Positions 34,825 to 46,930 of a DNA stretch of 64,000 bases are shown here, in pieces. Source of the stretch: Dugong dugon. Lineage: Eukaryota; Chordata; Mammalia; Sirenia; Dugongidae. The position numbers and the translations under genes were made by a program. Position 1 is the stretch's first letter, and every line of letters begins with the position of its first letter. Below the pieces are notes generated by a model. The model saw only the letters and a program-made list of their open reading frames with translations. It was not told the DNA's origin and did not search any database. The stretch spans positions 118,460,650-118,524,649 of the forward strand of contig CM057469.1 in NCBI GenBank assembly GCA_030035585.1, read 5' to 3'.

Positions 34825-35480
34825 AAATGAAAATCCTCACAACTGGACCCATAATGATAATCGGTGAAGAAATTAAAGTTGTCAAGGATTGCATTATTTG
34901 GATCTACAATTAATGTCCATAAAAGTAACAGTCAAAAAATCAAATAACATATTGCACTGGGCAAATCTGCAGCAAAAGACTTTAAAATCTTAAAGAGCAA
35001 AGATGCCACTTGGATGACTAAGGTGTGCCTGACCAAGCATGGTATTTTCAGTCACCTCAAATGCATATGAAAGCTGGACAATGAAAAAGGAAGACTGAAG
35101 AAGAACTGATGTATTTGAATTGTGATGTTGGAAAAGAATATTTAATAAACTATGGACTGCCAGAAGAACAAACAAATCAGTCTTGGAGGAAGTATAGCCA
35201 GAATGCTCCTTTGAAGTGAGGATAGCAAGACTTTGTCTCTCTTATTTTGGACACATCATAAGGAGGAACAAATCCCTGGAGAAGGACATCATGCTTGGTA
35301 AAGTAGAGGGTCAGCAAAAAGCTGGAGACCCTCAGTGAAATAGATTGACACAGTAGCTGCAACAATAGGCTCAAACATAGTAAGGATTGTGAGGATTGAG
35401 CAGGACCGGGCAACATTTTTTTCTCTTAAACGTAAGGTTGCTGTGAGTTTGAACCAACTCGATGGCACCTAAGAACAACC
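34825..35480 (+). mobile_element. RTE (BovB-like) LINE 3' part, plus strand
   Basis: It matches, on the opposite strand, the RTE at 23992-25325: 'ctcacaactggacccataat', 'agcaaaagactttaaaatct', 'aatgcatatgaaagctgg' and 'tggagaaggacatcatgct'. It ends in 'accaactcgatggcacctaa' plus an AAC-rich tail. The coding frame is broken throughout. Confidence 0.82.
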
Positions 35481-36984
35481 AGGCTTCAAATAATTTGTTT
35501 GGGCCAAATCATGACACTTTCAAAGCCAGGCTAGGAAGGTGAACTGAATCATGTTGTCAGTAGGGAGTCATCAGAGGGTTCTATATGAAAACGGACTCAA
35601 TAACATGGGTAAAGATATTAAAGTTTTCAAGGATTGCATTATTTAGATCTGAAATCTGTGTTCCAAAGTTTAGCACTAGGATTCAGGATTCACAGGCCTG
35701 ATCAGCAATGAAGACTGGGGATACAATGTCTGGGATCCCAAATCCTGAGTCAGAAAATACACTGAGAACTTTTGAAAGATCACCTCATATATGATTATTC
35801 CTGGAACAATGGCACTCTATAGTTACAGAATGTGGGATGTGGGTCAGGAGACAAATTAGAATATTAAGCAGTGACAAACTAGGCAATGTCAGGGCAGAAA
35901 ACATGGGAGTGACTAATAGCTAGGCAAGTGTGCGCAAAAAGAAAAAGGTAACCCTAGATGAGACTCTCTTTATTACTCTAGAAAGCCTTATATGGCCAGT
36001 GCAATCACTTTACATTGATGAATAGAAGCATAGCTTAAAGAACTGGGAAAACAACAACCGAAAAATACAAAGCCAGTTGGATTGAAAAACACCCTGTTCA
36101 TGAGGGTGCTTGAGGTGCCATTAGCTGGGACCTTTTAGAGTCAGCTATAGAACCTTATAGAGTTTAGCATAAATTATGTTCAAAGAGAGTGTTGTATTGG
36201 ATATGAAGGTACTTCTATTTGTTTGTGACTGGAAATTGAAGTATGAACTCATTTTAGACCCTGTGCTACTATTACATATTTTTTTAATCGCAAAAATCTT
36301 AATTGTCTATGAAAATCTAGATTTAAAAAAAAAGTTTGCTAATAGATCAGAAAAGTTGAGAATGCCTAAATAGGAAAATTATGGACAAGGTCAAGTGTGG
36401 AATTTTTACACTTTTCTCTTTAAACTTCTAGATAAAATATTTACTTGTACATTTAGCTTTCAGAGAAGGTGTGCCTGTAGAGGTCCTGACCCCTAAAAGA
36501 AAACCTTCTGCTTCCAGATTTCACATTTACACCCAGAGAATCATTCCTTGGTTTGGAAGGGTCCTCTAAGGAGGTTCTAGTTAAAATGCACTATATTGTC
36601 ACTCAGAATCCAGTTTTAATGGAAGAAATATTTTAAAGTATATTAATTTCTTATCTCTTTGGATATGTTCAATCTAGGAAAACCAGAATTTTTCCATGTT
36701 CCTGTTGCAATTATTATGGAATTAATCTCTGAGAAGAGTCAAAAAATGAAAGAAAATTGTTAGGAAAATAAGACTGAGAAAAATAAATTGACACAAAAAT
36801 GCCATAACCTATTATATCACTCTGTTTTGATTCTCTGTATGGTACTAATTACTAGCTTATATTTTTCCTATTAATATATTTTTAAATTTATCCTCTGCAT
36901 CCTCCACTAGAAAATTTTGTTTCTGTTGTTGAATATATAAATTTATATGATCTGGAGAACTTAGGAAGCATAACATTTAACAAT
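35481..36984. other. Single-copy interval with a small local echo of the RTE
   Basis: A stretch at about 35612-35650 ('ttcaaggattgcattattta') repeats a part of the RTE at about 34868-34905. The rest, including the frame 36176-36373, is unrecognised. Confidence 0.45.
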
Positions 36985-38371
36985 ACACAGGCAGGAGGTG
37001 GGGCCAAGATGGTGGAGTAGTCAGATGCTTCCATTGGACCCTCTTACAATAAAGACCGGAAAAAACAAGTGAATCAATTATATATGGCAATCTGGGAGCC
37101 CTGAACATCAAAGGTAGAGTTGAGGAACAGGACTGAGAGGCAGGGAGAGGGAGAGATGGTTTGGAAGCAGCGAGGAGTTGCCAGACCTGACCCAGGGAGA
37201 GCCTGAGTTCTTCAGGCCTGATCAGCTTAAGGGTGAGCGGTAAGGCAGGCAATCAGCGGTGCACGGGAGGCACGTTTTCCACACTGGGTGAGACCCAACA
37301 CCAGAGAGTCTACACTGCCACCACAACCAGTGAGAAGCAGCCCTGGATCAGCAAAAGATAAGTACTTGCATATGGCCTACTGCGTGGATCAAAAACATCC
37401 CCCTTAGGGAAAAATCTCTTTCCCATTTACCTCCCCGCTCCATGCTCTGCACTGGGCCCTAGACTGGCTTCAGCAATTGCTGAGTCCCCTGGACCGGAAG
37501 TAGGATCCATTACACGCCCAGAGCCATTCTCCCTGCTTTGGAGAGTGAACAAATTAACAAGCAGAGGAAAAAATACACTGTCAGCTTCCCTAATCCAGGA
37601 ACCCAGGGTAGCCACAGCTCCTTTGCCTAGGCACAGGCAAAAGGTATCCAGTGACTCTGAGTGCCTTTCCACCTGCATAGATTTGTGTGGGCCCATTTCA
37701 ACAGTGTAGGCCCTCATTGCTGCAGTACAACAGGTTATATACTAAAAGTCTAACTTCAACTGTTTCAGCTGTAAAGTGGTAGGTTCTTGACATCTGACAC
37801 TGCTCCACCCTTTAAGCAGGGTCTTCACCTACCCACATCAAGGGCCTGAGGACTGGTGGCTCCACCCATGACAGCTAGCCACCTGTGATAGGGGCCCATT
37901 AATAAGAGGTGCCCCCCAGTCCTTATGTCCAACAGCATTAGGTGCTCATAGTCTGGCTGCAAAACCCTTCCACCTACCCGCTCTAGGGAACAGGGAAATT
38001 CCATCTTCCTGGACACTCGCGGGTGGCAATCAGCCCCCTGTCTTGCTCAGAGTGTGTCCCCCTGTTGCAGCCAGATGCCTGTGCCTACACCAATCACCCA
38101 TGCCTGTCTAGGACTGTAAGTAAGAGACTACACCACACACTTGGTGGCTATCTAAATGGGCACCTGACCTGAATCCATACAGGAGGAATGGATGGACTCC
38201 TGAGCTCACATACCTAGTAACAGATCTAACCACCTGGTGACAGGACATTAGAGCTTCAAAGGTGTCGATAATCAAACTAGCTCATACAAGCAGCCTGTTT
38301 GGGCATATCAAAACAAAACAAGAAGCTAGGACACAGTAACCAAACATAAAATAAATAAATATGATAACTTA
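36985..38371 (+). promoter_or_regulatory. 5'UTR of the 37-kb L1, different type
   Basis: About 1.4 kb. A 'caagatggtgg' motif at 37005-37015 sits near the 5' edge, where human L1 carries its YY1 site. The rest is GC-moderate with several 'ccctg' blocks and no tandem units. The antisense frames 37427-37717 and 37825-38016 are not supported as genes. Confidence 0.65.
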
Positions 38372-39362
38372 TTGATTGCTCAGAGACAACAGTCAATATC
38401 AAATCACATAAAGAAGCGATCCATGATGGCTTCAGAAAGCTTCCAAAATAAAGAATCTAGAAATTTTCCAGAGGAGGAAAATTTCTTGGAATTACCAGAG
38501 GCAAAATACAAAAGATTAATTACAGAACTCTTCAAGAAATTAGGAAGGAAATTAATCAAAGCACAGAAGATGCAATAAAGAAAATTAAAAAGATTAGAGA
38601 AGAGCATAATGACAAATTTAACAGGCTGCAAGAATCCATAGAGACACCAATCAGAAATCTAGAAGATTAACACTAAAATTTCAGAATTAGACAACTCAGA
38701 AAGTCATAGGAGCAGAACTGAGGTAACGGAAGTCAGAATTAGTGAGATTGAAGATAAAGCACTTGACACCAACTTATTTGAGGAAAAATCAGATACAAGC
38801 ATTCGAAAAAATGAAGAAACCCTAACAATTATGTGGGACTCTATCAAGAGGAATGATCTACTAGTGATTGGAGTACCAGAACAGGGGGTGATAACAGAAA
38901 ATACAGAAAGAATTGTTGAAGATTTGTTGATAGAAAACATCCCTGATATCATGAAAGATGACAAGATATCTATCCAAGATGCTCATCGAACCCTACATAA
39001 GATAGATCCCAAAAGAAAGTCACCAGGACATATTATAATCAAACTTGCCAAAACCAAAGATAAAGAGAGAATTTTAAGAGTGGCTAGGGATAAACAAAAA
39101 GTCACCTACAAATGAGAGTCAATAAGAATAAGCTCAGACTACTCAGCAGAAACCATGCAGGCAAGAAAGCAATGGGATGACACATACAAAGCCTTGAAGG
39201 AAAAAAAAAAAAAAGACTGCCAGCCAAGAATTATATATCCAGCAAAACTCTCTCAAATATGATGGCGAAATTAGGGCATTTCCAGATAAACAGAAGTTTA
39301 GGGAATTTGCAAAAACCAAAAAAAAATTACAAGAAATACTAAAGGGAGTCCTCCAGTTCTAA
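38372..39362 (+). pseudogene. L1 ORF1, broken, start codon lost
   Basis: The first codon is TTG where the family has ATG, followed by IAQRQQSISNHIKKR. The coiled-coil region is A-rich and frameshifted near 38578. The RRM-like part is open over 38831-39115 (VIGVPEQGVITENTERIV, then SPGHIIIKLAKTKDKERIL). The C-terminal domain near 39225-39350 is out of frame. The protein would be the L1 RNA chaperone; this copy cannot make it. Confidence 0.85.
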
Positions 39363-39727
39363 AACACTGAAAATAGGGAAACAGATGTCAATAAGTAAAA
39401 GATGACAACATTAAAAAAAAAAAAGAGGTAGTTAAAAAATGTAGACATAGATTTTTCATATAGAAAGGAAGTCAAGGCGATATAAAGAAATAAAAGATGC
39501 ATATAAACTTTGAAAAATAGCAGTAAATATTAAGGTGACCACAAAGGAAACTAACGATCCTACAAGTCAAAATAAAAAAAAAAACTAGAAAAATATAAAG
39601 ACTCAGCAAACACAAAATCAACAACAATGAAAAAGATGAAAAGAAAATACATAAAGAAAAATGACTCAGCACAGAAAATTAAGTGGAACAAAGAAACTGT
39701 GAACAAAACATAAAAAAAGACATCAAA

Positions 39728-42100
39728 ACGACGGCACTAAACTCATATCTATCAATAATTACCCTGAATGTAAATGGACTAAATGCACCAATAAAGAGAC
39801 AGAAAGTGGCAGATTGGATAAAAAAACACAATCCTTCTATAAGCTGCCTACAAGTGACACATCTTAGACTTAAAGACGCTAACAAACTAAAACTCAAAGG
39901 ATAGAAAACAATATATCAAGCAAATACACTCAAAAAAGAGCAGGAGTGGCAATATTAATCTCTGACAAAATAGACTTTAAAGTAAAATCCACCACAAATG
40001 GTAAGGAAGGACACTATATAATGATTAAAGGATCAATAAACCAGGAGGACGTAACTATAATAAATATTTATGCACCCAATGACAGGGCTCCAAAATACAT
40101 AAAACAAACTCTAACAGCACTGAAAAGAGAGATAGACGGCTCCACAATAGTAGTAGGAGACTTCAACACACCACTTTCGGTGAAGGACAGAACATCCAGA
40201 AAGAAGCTCAACAAAGGCACGGAAGAGCTAAATGCTGCAATCAACCAACTTGATCTCATAGACATATACTGAACACTCCACCCAACAGCAGCCAAGTATA
40301 CTTTCTTTTCCAATGCACATAGAACATTCTCCAGAATAGACCACATATTAGGCCATAAAGCAAGCTTTAACAAAATCCAAAGCATCAAAATATTACAAAG
40401 CATCTTTTCTGACCATAAAGGCATAAAAGTAGAAATCAACAACAGAAAAAGCAAGGGAAAAAAATCAAACACATGGAAACTGAACAACACCTTGCTGAAA
40501 AACTACTGGGTTATAGAAGACATTAAGGATGGAATGAAGAAATTCATAGAATCAAACGAGAATGAAAGGTTCCTACCAGAACCTTCAGGACACAGCAAAA
40601 GCAGTGCTCAGAGGTCAGTTTATAGCAATAAATGCACACATCCAAAAACAAGAAAGGGCCAAAATCAAAACATTAACCCTACAACTGGAACAAGTAGAGA
40701 GAGCAGCAAAAGGAGTCTTCAGGCACCAGAAGAAAGGAAATAATAAGAATTAGAGCAGAATTAAATGAAAGTAGAGAATAGAAAAACAATTGAAAGAGTT
40801 AACAAGATCAAAAGCTGGTTCTTTGAAAAGATCAACAAAATTGATAAACCATTGGCCAAACTGACAAAAGAAAAACTGGAGAGGAAGCAGATAACCCATA
40901 TAAGAAATGAGATGGGTGATATCACAACAGACCCAACTGAAATGAAAAGAATCATAACAGAATGCTATGAAAAATTGCACTCTTTAACAAATTTGAAAAC
41001 CTAGAGGAAATGGACAAATTTCTAGAAACTCACTACCTACATAAACTAACACAAACAGAGGTAGAACAACTAAATACACCCATAACAAAAGAAGCGATCG
41101 AAAAGGTAATTAAAAAACTCCCAACAAAAAAAAGCCCTGGCCCAGATGGCTTCGCTAGAGAATTCTACCAAACTTTCAGAGAAGAGTTAACACCACTACT
41201 ACTAAAGGTATTTCAGAACACAGAAAAGGATGGAATACTCCCAGACTCATTCTATGAAGCCAGCAAAACCGTGATACCAAAACCAAGTGAAGACATCACA
41301 AAAAAAGAAAATTACAGACCAATATCCCTCATGAACAGTGACGCAAAAATCCGCAACAAAATTCTAGCCAATAGAATTCAGCAACATATCAAAAAATAAT
41401 TCACCATGATCAAGTGGGATTTATACCACTTGATGTGTGCAGGGATGGTTTAACATTAAAAAACAATCAATGTAATCCATCATATAAATAAAACAAGACA
41501 AGAACCACATGGTCTTATCAATCGATGTAACATTTGACAAAGTTCAACACCCATTCATGATGAAAACTCTCAACAAAATAGGAATACAAGGGAAATTCCT
41601 CAACATAATTAAAGGCATTTATACAAAGCCAACATCCAACATCATCCTAAATGGAGAGACTTTGAAAGCATTCGCCTTGAGAACGGTAACCAGACAAGCA
41701 TGGCCTTTATCACCACTCTTATTCAATATTGTGCTAGAGGTCCTAGCCAGAGCAATTAGGCTAGGAAAAAAAAAATAAAATAAAATGTATCCAAATTGGT
41801 AGGGAAGAAGTCAAAATATCTCTATTTGCAGATGATATGATCTTATACACATAAAACCCCAAAGAATCCACAAGAAAACTACTGGAACTAATAGAAGATT
41901 TCAGCAAATTTCAGGATACAAGACAAACATACAAAAATCAGTTGGATTCCTTTACACCAACAAAGAGAACCTCGAAGAGGAAATCACCAAATCAATACCA
42001 TTTACAATAGCCCCCAAGAAGACAAAATACTTAGGAATAAATTTAACCAGAGACATAAAAGACCTATACAATGAAAACTACAAGACAGTATGCAAGAAAA
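39728..42100 (+). pseudogene. L1 ORF2, 3'-truncated and broken
   Basis: The start position carries ACG instead of ATG, followed by the usual N-terminus (SYLSIITLNVNGLNAPIKR). The endonuclease part is open over 39946-40272 (INIYAPNDRAPK, GDFNTPLS). The fingers region (41010-41399) has [17 protein letters not shown]. The palm follows at 41509-41778, with [16 protein letters not shown] and a decayed GTRQGCP. The FADDM block is at about 41824-41838. Sequence ends some 790 codons in, before the C-terminal Cys-rich region. Several stops and shifts are present. Confidence 0.9.
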
Positions 42101-42841
42101 AATTGTCATTCATACTAATTTTTTTAGTCAGAGTTACTTTTGTGGGTGGGTTGTCCCTATTAATCTCACAACATAATATATAGGAAGGCAGACTATGACC
42201 TTGTAGAGCTCATTAGTGTCTAAAGTTTATATTTTTTAAACATATTCCCTTCAAGTCTGAAAAGATATAATGCTGATATTTTTTCCCTTTGATGCCATGT
42301 GGTAGATTTTTAAATTTTCATTACAAGCTGTCAGCAAATCAATAGGCAGTGAGGCACACTGATCAGAACTGATAAACTGGAAGGAGTACTGCTGTCTCTA
42401 TGGAGTCTCTTTAAAGTAATAAGAATAACTTGCTCAGAACATTTACATCCTCAAGGACAGACTAGGTAACTGAATCTGTGACTTACTTTTTTTGTCCCCC
42501 CAACTTACAAAAAGAGTTTCCTTGGAAAATTTATCATTCGAAATATTGCCTACCAAAATCTTAACTGGTTTTTGTTCTTCTCCTATCTAGGGAGAAATTG
42601 AAAAGGGAACAGAGTGGGATGAGAGTATGTGAGGAAGCTGTAGTTAGCTTTTTAATGTCACCATTAGGTGACCCATAGTTGGTCCAAGAAATGACTCTGA
42701 CCATCTGTGAATGTCTACGTTCTCTAGGCAGAGCCAAAATCGACTGTTCTTCTCTATGCTTATAATGTTTGTCATGTTTCTATTACTGTATTATATCGTA
42801 TCCTCTGTCTTTAATTCATTTTTCTATTCTCTCTGTCTATC
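42101..42841. other. Single-copy interval
   Basis: Nothing recognised. The frame 42711-42914 runs into the LTR and is not a gene. Confidence 0.5.
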
Positions 42842-43362
42842 TGTCATGAATTTAATTGTGTGCCCCAGAAATATGTGTCAACTGGGCCATGCCATGACTC
42901 CCAGTATTGTATGATTGTCCATCATTTTGTCATTTGATATGATTTTCCTATGTGTTGTAAATTCTACCTCTATGATGTTGATGAGGCAGGATTAGAGGCA
43001 GTTATTTTAATGAAGCAGGACTCAATCTACAAGATTAGGTTGTGTTTTAAGTCAATCTCTTTTGAGATATAAAAGAGAGAACCAAGCAGAGAGACTTGGG
43101 GACCTCATAACACCAAGAAAGTAGTGCCAGGAGCAGAGTGCATTCTCTGGATCCCCGCGCTAAGATGCTCCTAGACTAGTGGAAGATTGATGACGAGAAT
43201 ATTCCTCCAGAGCCAAAAAAGAGAAAGCCTTTCTCTGGAGCTGGCACCCTGAATTTGGATTTGTAGCCTCCTAAACCGTGAGAGAATAAATTTCTCTTTG
43301 TTAAAGCCATCCACTTGTGCTATTTCTGTTGTAGGAGCACTAGATAACTAAGACACTAAGAC
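42842..43362 (+). mobile_element. Solo LTR, MaLR-like family, plus strand, with 5-bp duplication
   Basis: 521 bp, from 'tgtcatgaa' to 'ctaagaca'. The flanks carry the direct repeat 'ctatc' (42837-42841 and 43363-43367), as expected for ERVL-MaLR integration. It shares with 4081-4582 the blocks 'gaggcaggattagaggcagt', 'ctcttttgagatataaaaga' and 'gaataaattt'. The 'gatataaaaga' block looks like a TATA region and 'aataaa' like a poly(A) signal. No internal region is present. Confidence 0.85.
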
Positions 43363-43384
43363 ACTATCTATCTATCTATCCATT
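43363..43384. repeat. (CTAT)n tetranucleotide run
   Basis: A short 'ctatctatctatctatc' run lies at the 3' edge of the LTR. Its first unit is also the LTR's target duplication, so it may have been present before insertion. Confidence 0.7.
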
Positions 43385-43473
43385 TCTGTCTTGAAACTAG
43401 ACTAAGAGCTACTTAATGACAGAGTCCACATTTTGACATTCTTTTATTTATCTCACTGCTTAAACCACCCTTT

Positions 43474-43650
43474 GCCCTTGAGTCACCTGCAACTCATGGT
43501 GACCCCATGTGGTCAGAGTAGAACTGTCCTCTATAGGGGTTTCAATAGCTAATTTTTAAGAAGTAGATCAGCAGGTCTTTCTTCCAAGGCACCTCTGGGT
43601 GGACTAGAACTTCCAGTCTTTCAGTTAGCAGGGGAACACTTTGATTGCAC
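43474..43650 (-). mobile_element. AfroSINE, long form, older copy, minus strand
   Basis: In reverse it shows 'actcatggtgaccccatgtg', the long-form middle 'aagtagatcagcaggtcttt' and the head ending 'cagttagcagg'. It is diverged. Confidence 0.75.
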
Positions 43651-43830
43651 CTACACTGGGGTGGATTTTGGTAAGCTTGCCTTTGATGTCACTAGGCTGC
43701 CGTATCTTATATTTTCATCATGAATTCCTTCTTCTTGTATCAGGCTCTCACTGCCCTGTCTTATCAGAACTTGCCCTATAGTAGCCCTTCCCAGGCCAAT
43801 GTTAAGGGAAAACCATCCCTGGGAGTCTTA

Positions 43831-43998
43831 AGGAGCACTGGTGGTGCAGTGGTTAAGCGTTTGGCGGCTAACCAAAAGATCAGCAGGTCAAATCTACCAG
43901 CCGCTCCTTGGAAACCCTGTGGGGCAGTTCTACTTTGTCTGAAAGGGTTGCTATGAGTCAGAATTGACTCTGTGGACACAGATTTGGGTTTTTGGGTG
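43831..43998 (+). mobile_element. AfroSINE, short form, plus strand
   Basis: 'aggagcactggtggtgcagt' starts it, followed by 'ccgctccttggaaaccctgt' and 'ggggcagttctactttgtc'. The end is 'gatttgggtttttggg'. Full length. Confidence 0.87.
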
Positions 43999-44891
43999 GG
44001 AGGCATAAAAGTCTTTCTTTGTCTGCATAAGATTGTGCAAGCCTTCACAGAGCTGGTTGAGAATATGGACTCTAAATCTCCACTGACTAAAATCTCTTAA
44101 ATTACTCTTCCAGGGAACATATTTGGGGTAGCTCTCCTCTAAAAGAAAAAGAATAACCTAACACAAATAGAACATTTCCACGTTTACAAGGCATTAAATC
44201 GGTCCCATATTATATAGTCCTTTGAGGCAAAAGGATGGGAACATTCCCATTCCAGAGAGGATCAAAAACGATGAGGCTCTAAATTTCACAGTTGGCAAGA
44301 GGCAAACCCTTAGCTAGAAAACAAGTCTTTCATATGAATTCCAAGACAGTTTTTATGATGAAACTTTGTAATTAGTATTTGTTTCAGTTAGGCCAAACTA
44401 TATCTGCCCTAAAGAAATTTGCTCCGTAATCTGAGTTCTGCATGCTAGGATAAACACAGAGAAAGAGACATACAGAGAAAATTGTGTTTCCATTTTGTGT
44501 AACCTACTTGGTATCTATGTGGAAGAGTATTTGAGTTTAAGGATTGTACAAAATCCTGAGCAAATAAAAATATTCTGCTCTGAGATTTGAGAAGTGACTA
44601 GGTCAGTTCATTTCAAGTTATTCTATACCTCTTAGCAATTTTTAAGTGTCCTAAAACGGTACCAAGATGGTATTGAATTAGGCAACATTAAAATAACTGA
44701 GAGTAGAATCAGGTGGAGAAAGTCAAGGCAGAGTTAGCCCAGGAAAGTTAAGAAGAGGCAGTTTACTTATTGTTTTCCACTGGAGATATGCTGGGGAACC
44801 AGTTCTTCAAAACCAAACTTCAAAAACCAGGTTTTTGTATGTTTTATTTTCATGATCATGGCCAGATACAGCTGACAAGGACCAAGGAGAT
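43999..44891. other. Single-copy interval with a MIR-like stretch
   Basis: 44140-44340 has the antisense MIR pattern ('gaggatcaaaaacgatgagg', then 'ttcacagttggcaagagg'). The rest is unrecognised. Confidence 0.45.
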
Positions 44892-45407
44892 TGTCTTAGT
44901 TATCTAGCACTGCTACAACAGAAATACCGTAAGTGGATGGCTGGCTTTAACAAAGAGAAATTTATTCTCTCACAGTCTAGGAGGCTAGACGCCCGATTTC
45001 AGGGTGTCAGTTCCAGGGGAAGGCTTTCTCTCCCTGTCAGCTCTAGAAGAAGATCCTTGTCATCAATCTTTTCTGGTCGAGGAGCTTCTCAGCGCAGGGA
45101 CCCCAGGTCCGAAAGACATGCTATTCTCCTGAACTTGTTTCTTTGTGGTATGAGATCCCCATGTCTCTCTGCTGCCTTCTGTATCTCAGAAGAGATTGAC
45201 TCAAGATAAAATCTAATGTAGACTGAGTCCTGCCTCATTAAAATTACTGCCTCTAATCCTGCTTCATTAACATCTTAGAGGCAGGATTTACAACAAATAG
45301 GAAAATCACACCAGATGACAAAATGGTGGAAAATCACACAAGACAGAGAATCATGGCCTAGCAAATTTCATACACTTTTTTGGGCGGACAAAATGCCATC
45401 CATAACA
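44892..45407 (-). mobile_element. Solo LTR, MaLR-like family, minus strand, with perfect 5-bp duplication
   Basis: 516 bp, the reverse of the family seen at 4081 and 42842: 'tgtcttagttatctagcac' at the left, 'catccataaca' at the right. The direct repeat 'gagat' flanks it (44887-44891 and 45408-45412). The 90-codon frame across it (44937-45209) is not a retroviral gene. It faces the plus-strand LTR 1.5 kb away, making an inverted pair. Confidence 0.87.
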
Positions 45408-46089
45408 GAGATCATCGTTTAGGCCAATCCCACTGATTTGTGAAACAGTAGCACCAAGAGAGGGTAATGTTCTTTCTAAGGTCTTTTAGCATATTTGTCC
45501 AAAAGACTTTATGCGCAGGTTTAACTAACTAACACACACTCAGGAAACACCACTGAGTAGCAGGTCACACATGTGGTATCCAACCGTGTATAAATGGTTT
45601 TATGTGGACTTCCGAGGATGGATTCCCTCTCATACAACACTGAACTGGGCTGACTCTAGGAGTTCTGCAGTTAGAATGGTCTGTTACTTTAGATACAGAA
45701 AGTTTTCATCTAAATTGGGGAGAACAATAAATGGAAGTTTTTTGTGAAATGTAAATAACAATAATAACAGTAATACTAATATTAATATTAATAATAATGA
45801 AAGTTCTGACACCCTTCAGAAAGCCTTGAGTGTCGAGTACAGTCCTGTTCTTTATTCCTTTATTATGAAGCCTGGAGATATTGTGTTATAATGCTGTTAT
45901 TTTAAATCTTATTTGTTGTTTATATATTTTTTAAACAGCAAAAACCTTTTATCAATTAAATATTACAGAAGCCCAATGTTTAAAACCAGTAAAGTGGAAC
46001 TCTTTGGATTGAAGTTGGGGAGGGGAGGGTGGGGAAGCCCCACCTGCTTAGTCCCTTGCCCATTCACTGCAATATCAACGGTGGATACT
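45408..46089. other. Single-copy interval with an AAT/ATT-rich run
   Basis: A trinucleotide-like AT run lies at about 45756-45800. Nothing else recognised. Confidence 0.5.
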
Positions 46090-46275
46090 CTAGTGCACTG
46101 GTATTCAAAGTGTGATCCCCAGACCAGCCCCCTTGCTATCACCTGGGAGCTTCTTACAAAAGGTTAGATAGACCTACTGAATTAGAAACTCTTGGGTTTA
46201 TATCCAGCACTCTGAGTTGTACAAGATTCCCAGTAATTCTCACGTACCTTTGAGTTTGTGAACCACTGTTTTAAT
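46090..46275. mobile_element. MER5A-type (hAT-Charlie) element
   Basis: 'gtgatccccagaccagc' and 'cctactgaattagaaactct' are inside, and it closes with 'gagtttgtgaaccactg', the MER5A order. Confidence 0.82.
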
Positions 46276-46299
46276 ACTTCAAAGAACAGTTTGATTATC

Positions 46300-46500
46300 A
46301 CTGTTGTGGTAGATAAAACCTTAACCTCAGACAAAGAAAATCTGAAATATAATTCTAGCTCTAGTTAATCAGATGAACTTGGGAAAGTCATCAAATCTCT
46401 TTGTGCTCTATTTTTTATATAAAATGAAGGTAATTCTATCTACCATATCTGTCATGAGGCATGTGAAATGTTATAAGTACTCCACATGCAAGAAATGTCA
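46300..46500 (+). repeat. MIR SINE, plus strand
   Basis: 'gaacttgggaaagtcatcaa' followed by 'ctttgtgctctattttttat' and 'aaaatgaaggtaattctatc' follows the MIR core in sense orientation. Confidence 0.65.
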
Positions 46501-46724
46501 CGTACATCAATGCTGCAGTAAAGAGCGTAACGAGAAACAGACTCATTTGTATATAAGAATTGCATATAATCAGTATGATTTACTCAAATTGATGCATTTA
46601 AGCATGCATTTCAAAATAAAATTAATAATTTTAAATATATACTTCAGACCGTACAAATGCAATAAATATTCTAGGTGTCTTAAAGATCTAAGCTTAAGAG
46701 TATTTATTTTTATTTGTACATCTC

Positions 46725-46930
46725 AAATGTTTATTGAGCTAATGCAATGTACCAGGTAAGAATAAAGCTAACACTTATTGATCGTTTATAAGACCAAGTT
46801 CTGTGTCTACATTGTTTAATCCTCATAATGAGCTTCTGTACTAATTGTTTGACAGATAAGAAAACTGAGGCTTATGTAATTTTCATAATTGCCAATAGAC
46901 AACTAGCTACTGAATGGTGAAGGGCAGAAA
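46725..46930 (-). repeat. MIR SINE, minus strand
   Basis: 'gtttaatcctcataatgagc', then 'agataagaaaactgaggctt' and 'caactagctactgaatggt' follow the antisense MIR pattern. Confidence 0.75.

Larger units (their letters stand above)
36985..42100 (+). mobile_element. L1 with full 5' end but missing 3' end, plus strand
   Basis: The order is 5'UTR (36985-38371), ORF1 remnant, spacer of about 365 bp and ORF2 remnant cut at about 42100, so the last third of ORF2 and the 3'UTR are absent. The 5' end reads 'ggaggtggggccaagatggtgg'. This 5'UTR has no recognisable similarity to that of the two younger L1s, while the coding parts are clearly related. Loss of the 3' end is the reverse of the usual L1 truncation. 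Confidence 0.9.

Noticed and set aside
46373-46759. 128-codon plus-strand frame
   Set aside because: It starts inside one MIR and ends inside another, and its middle has no coding signature.
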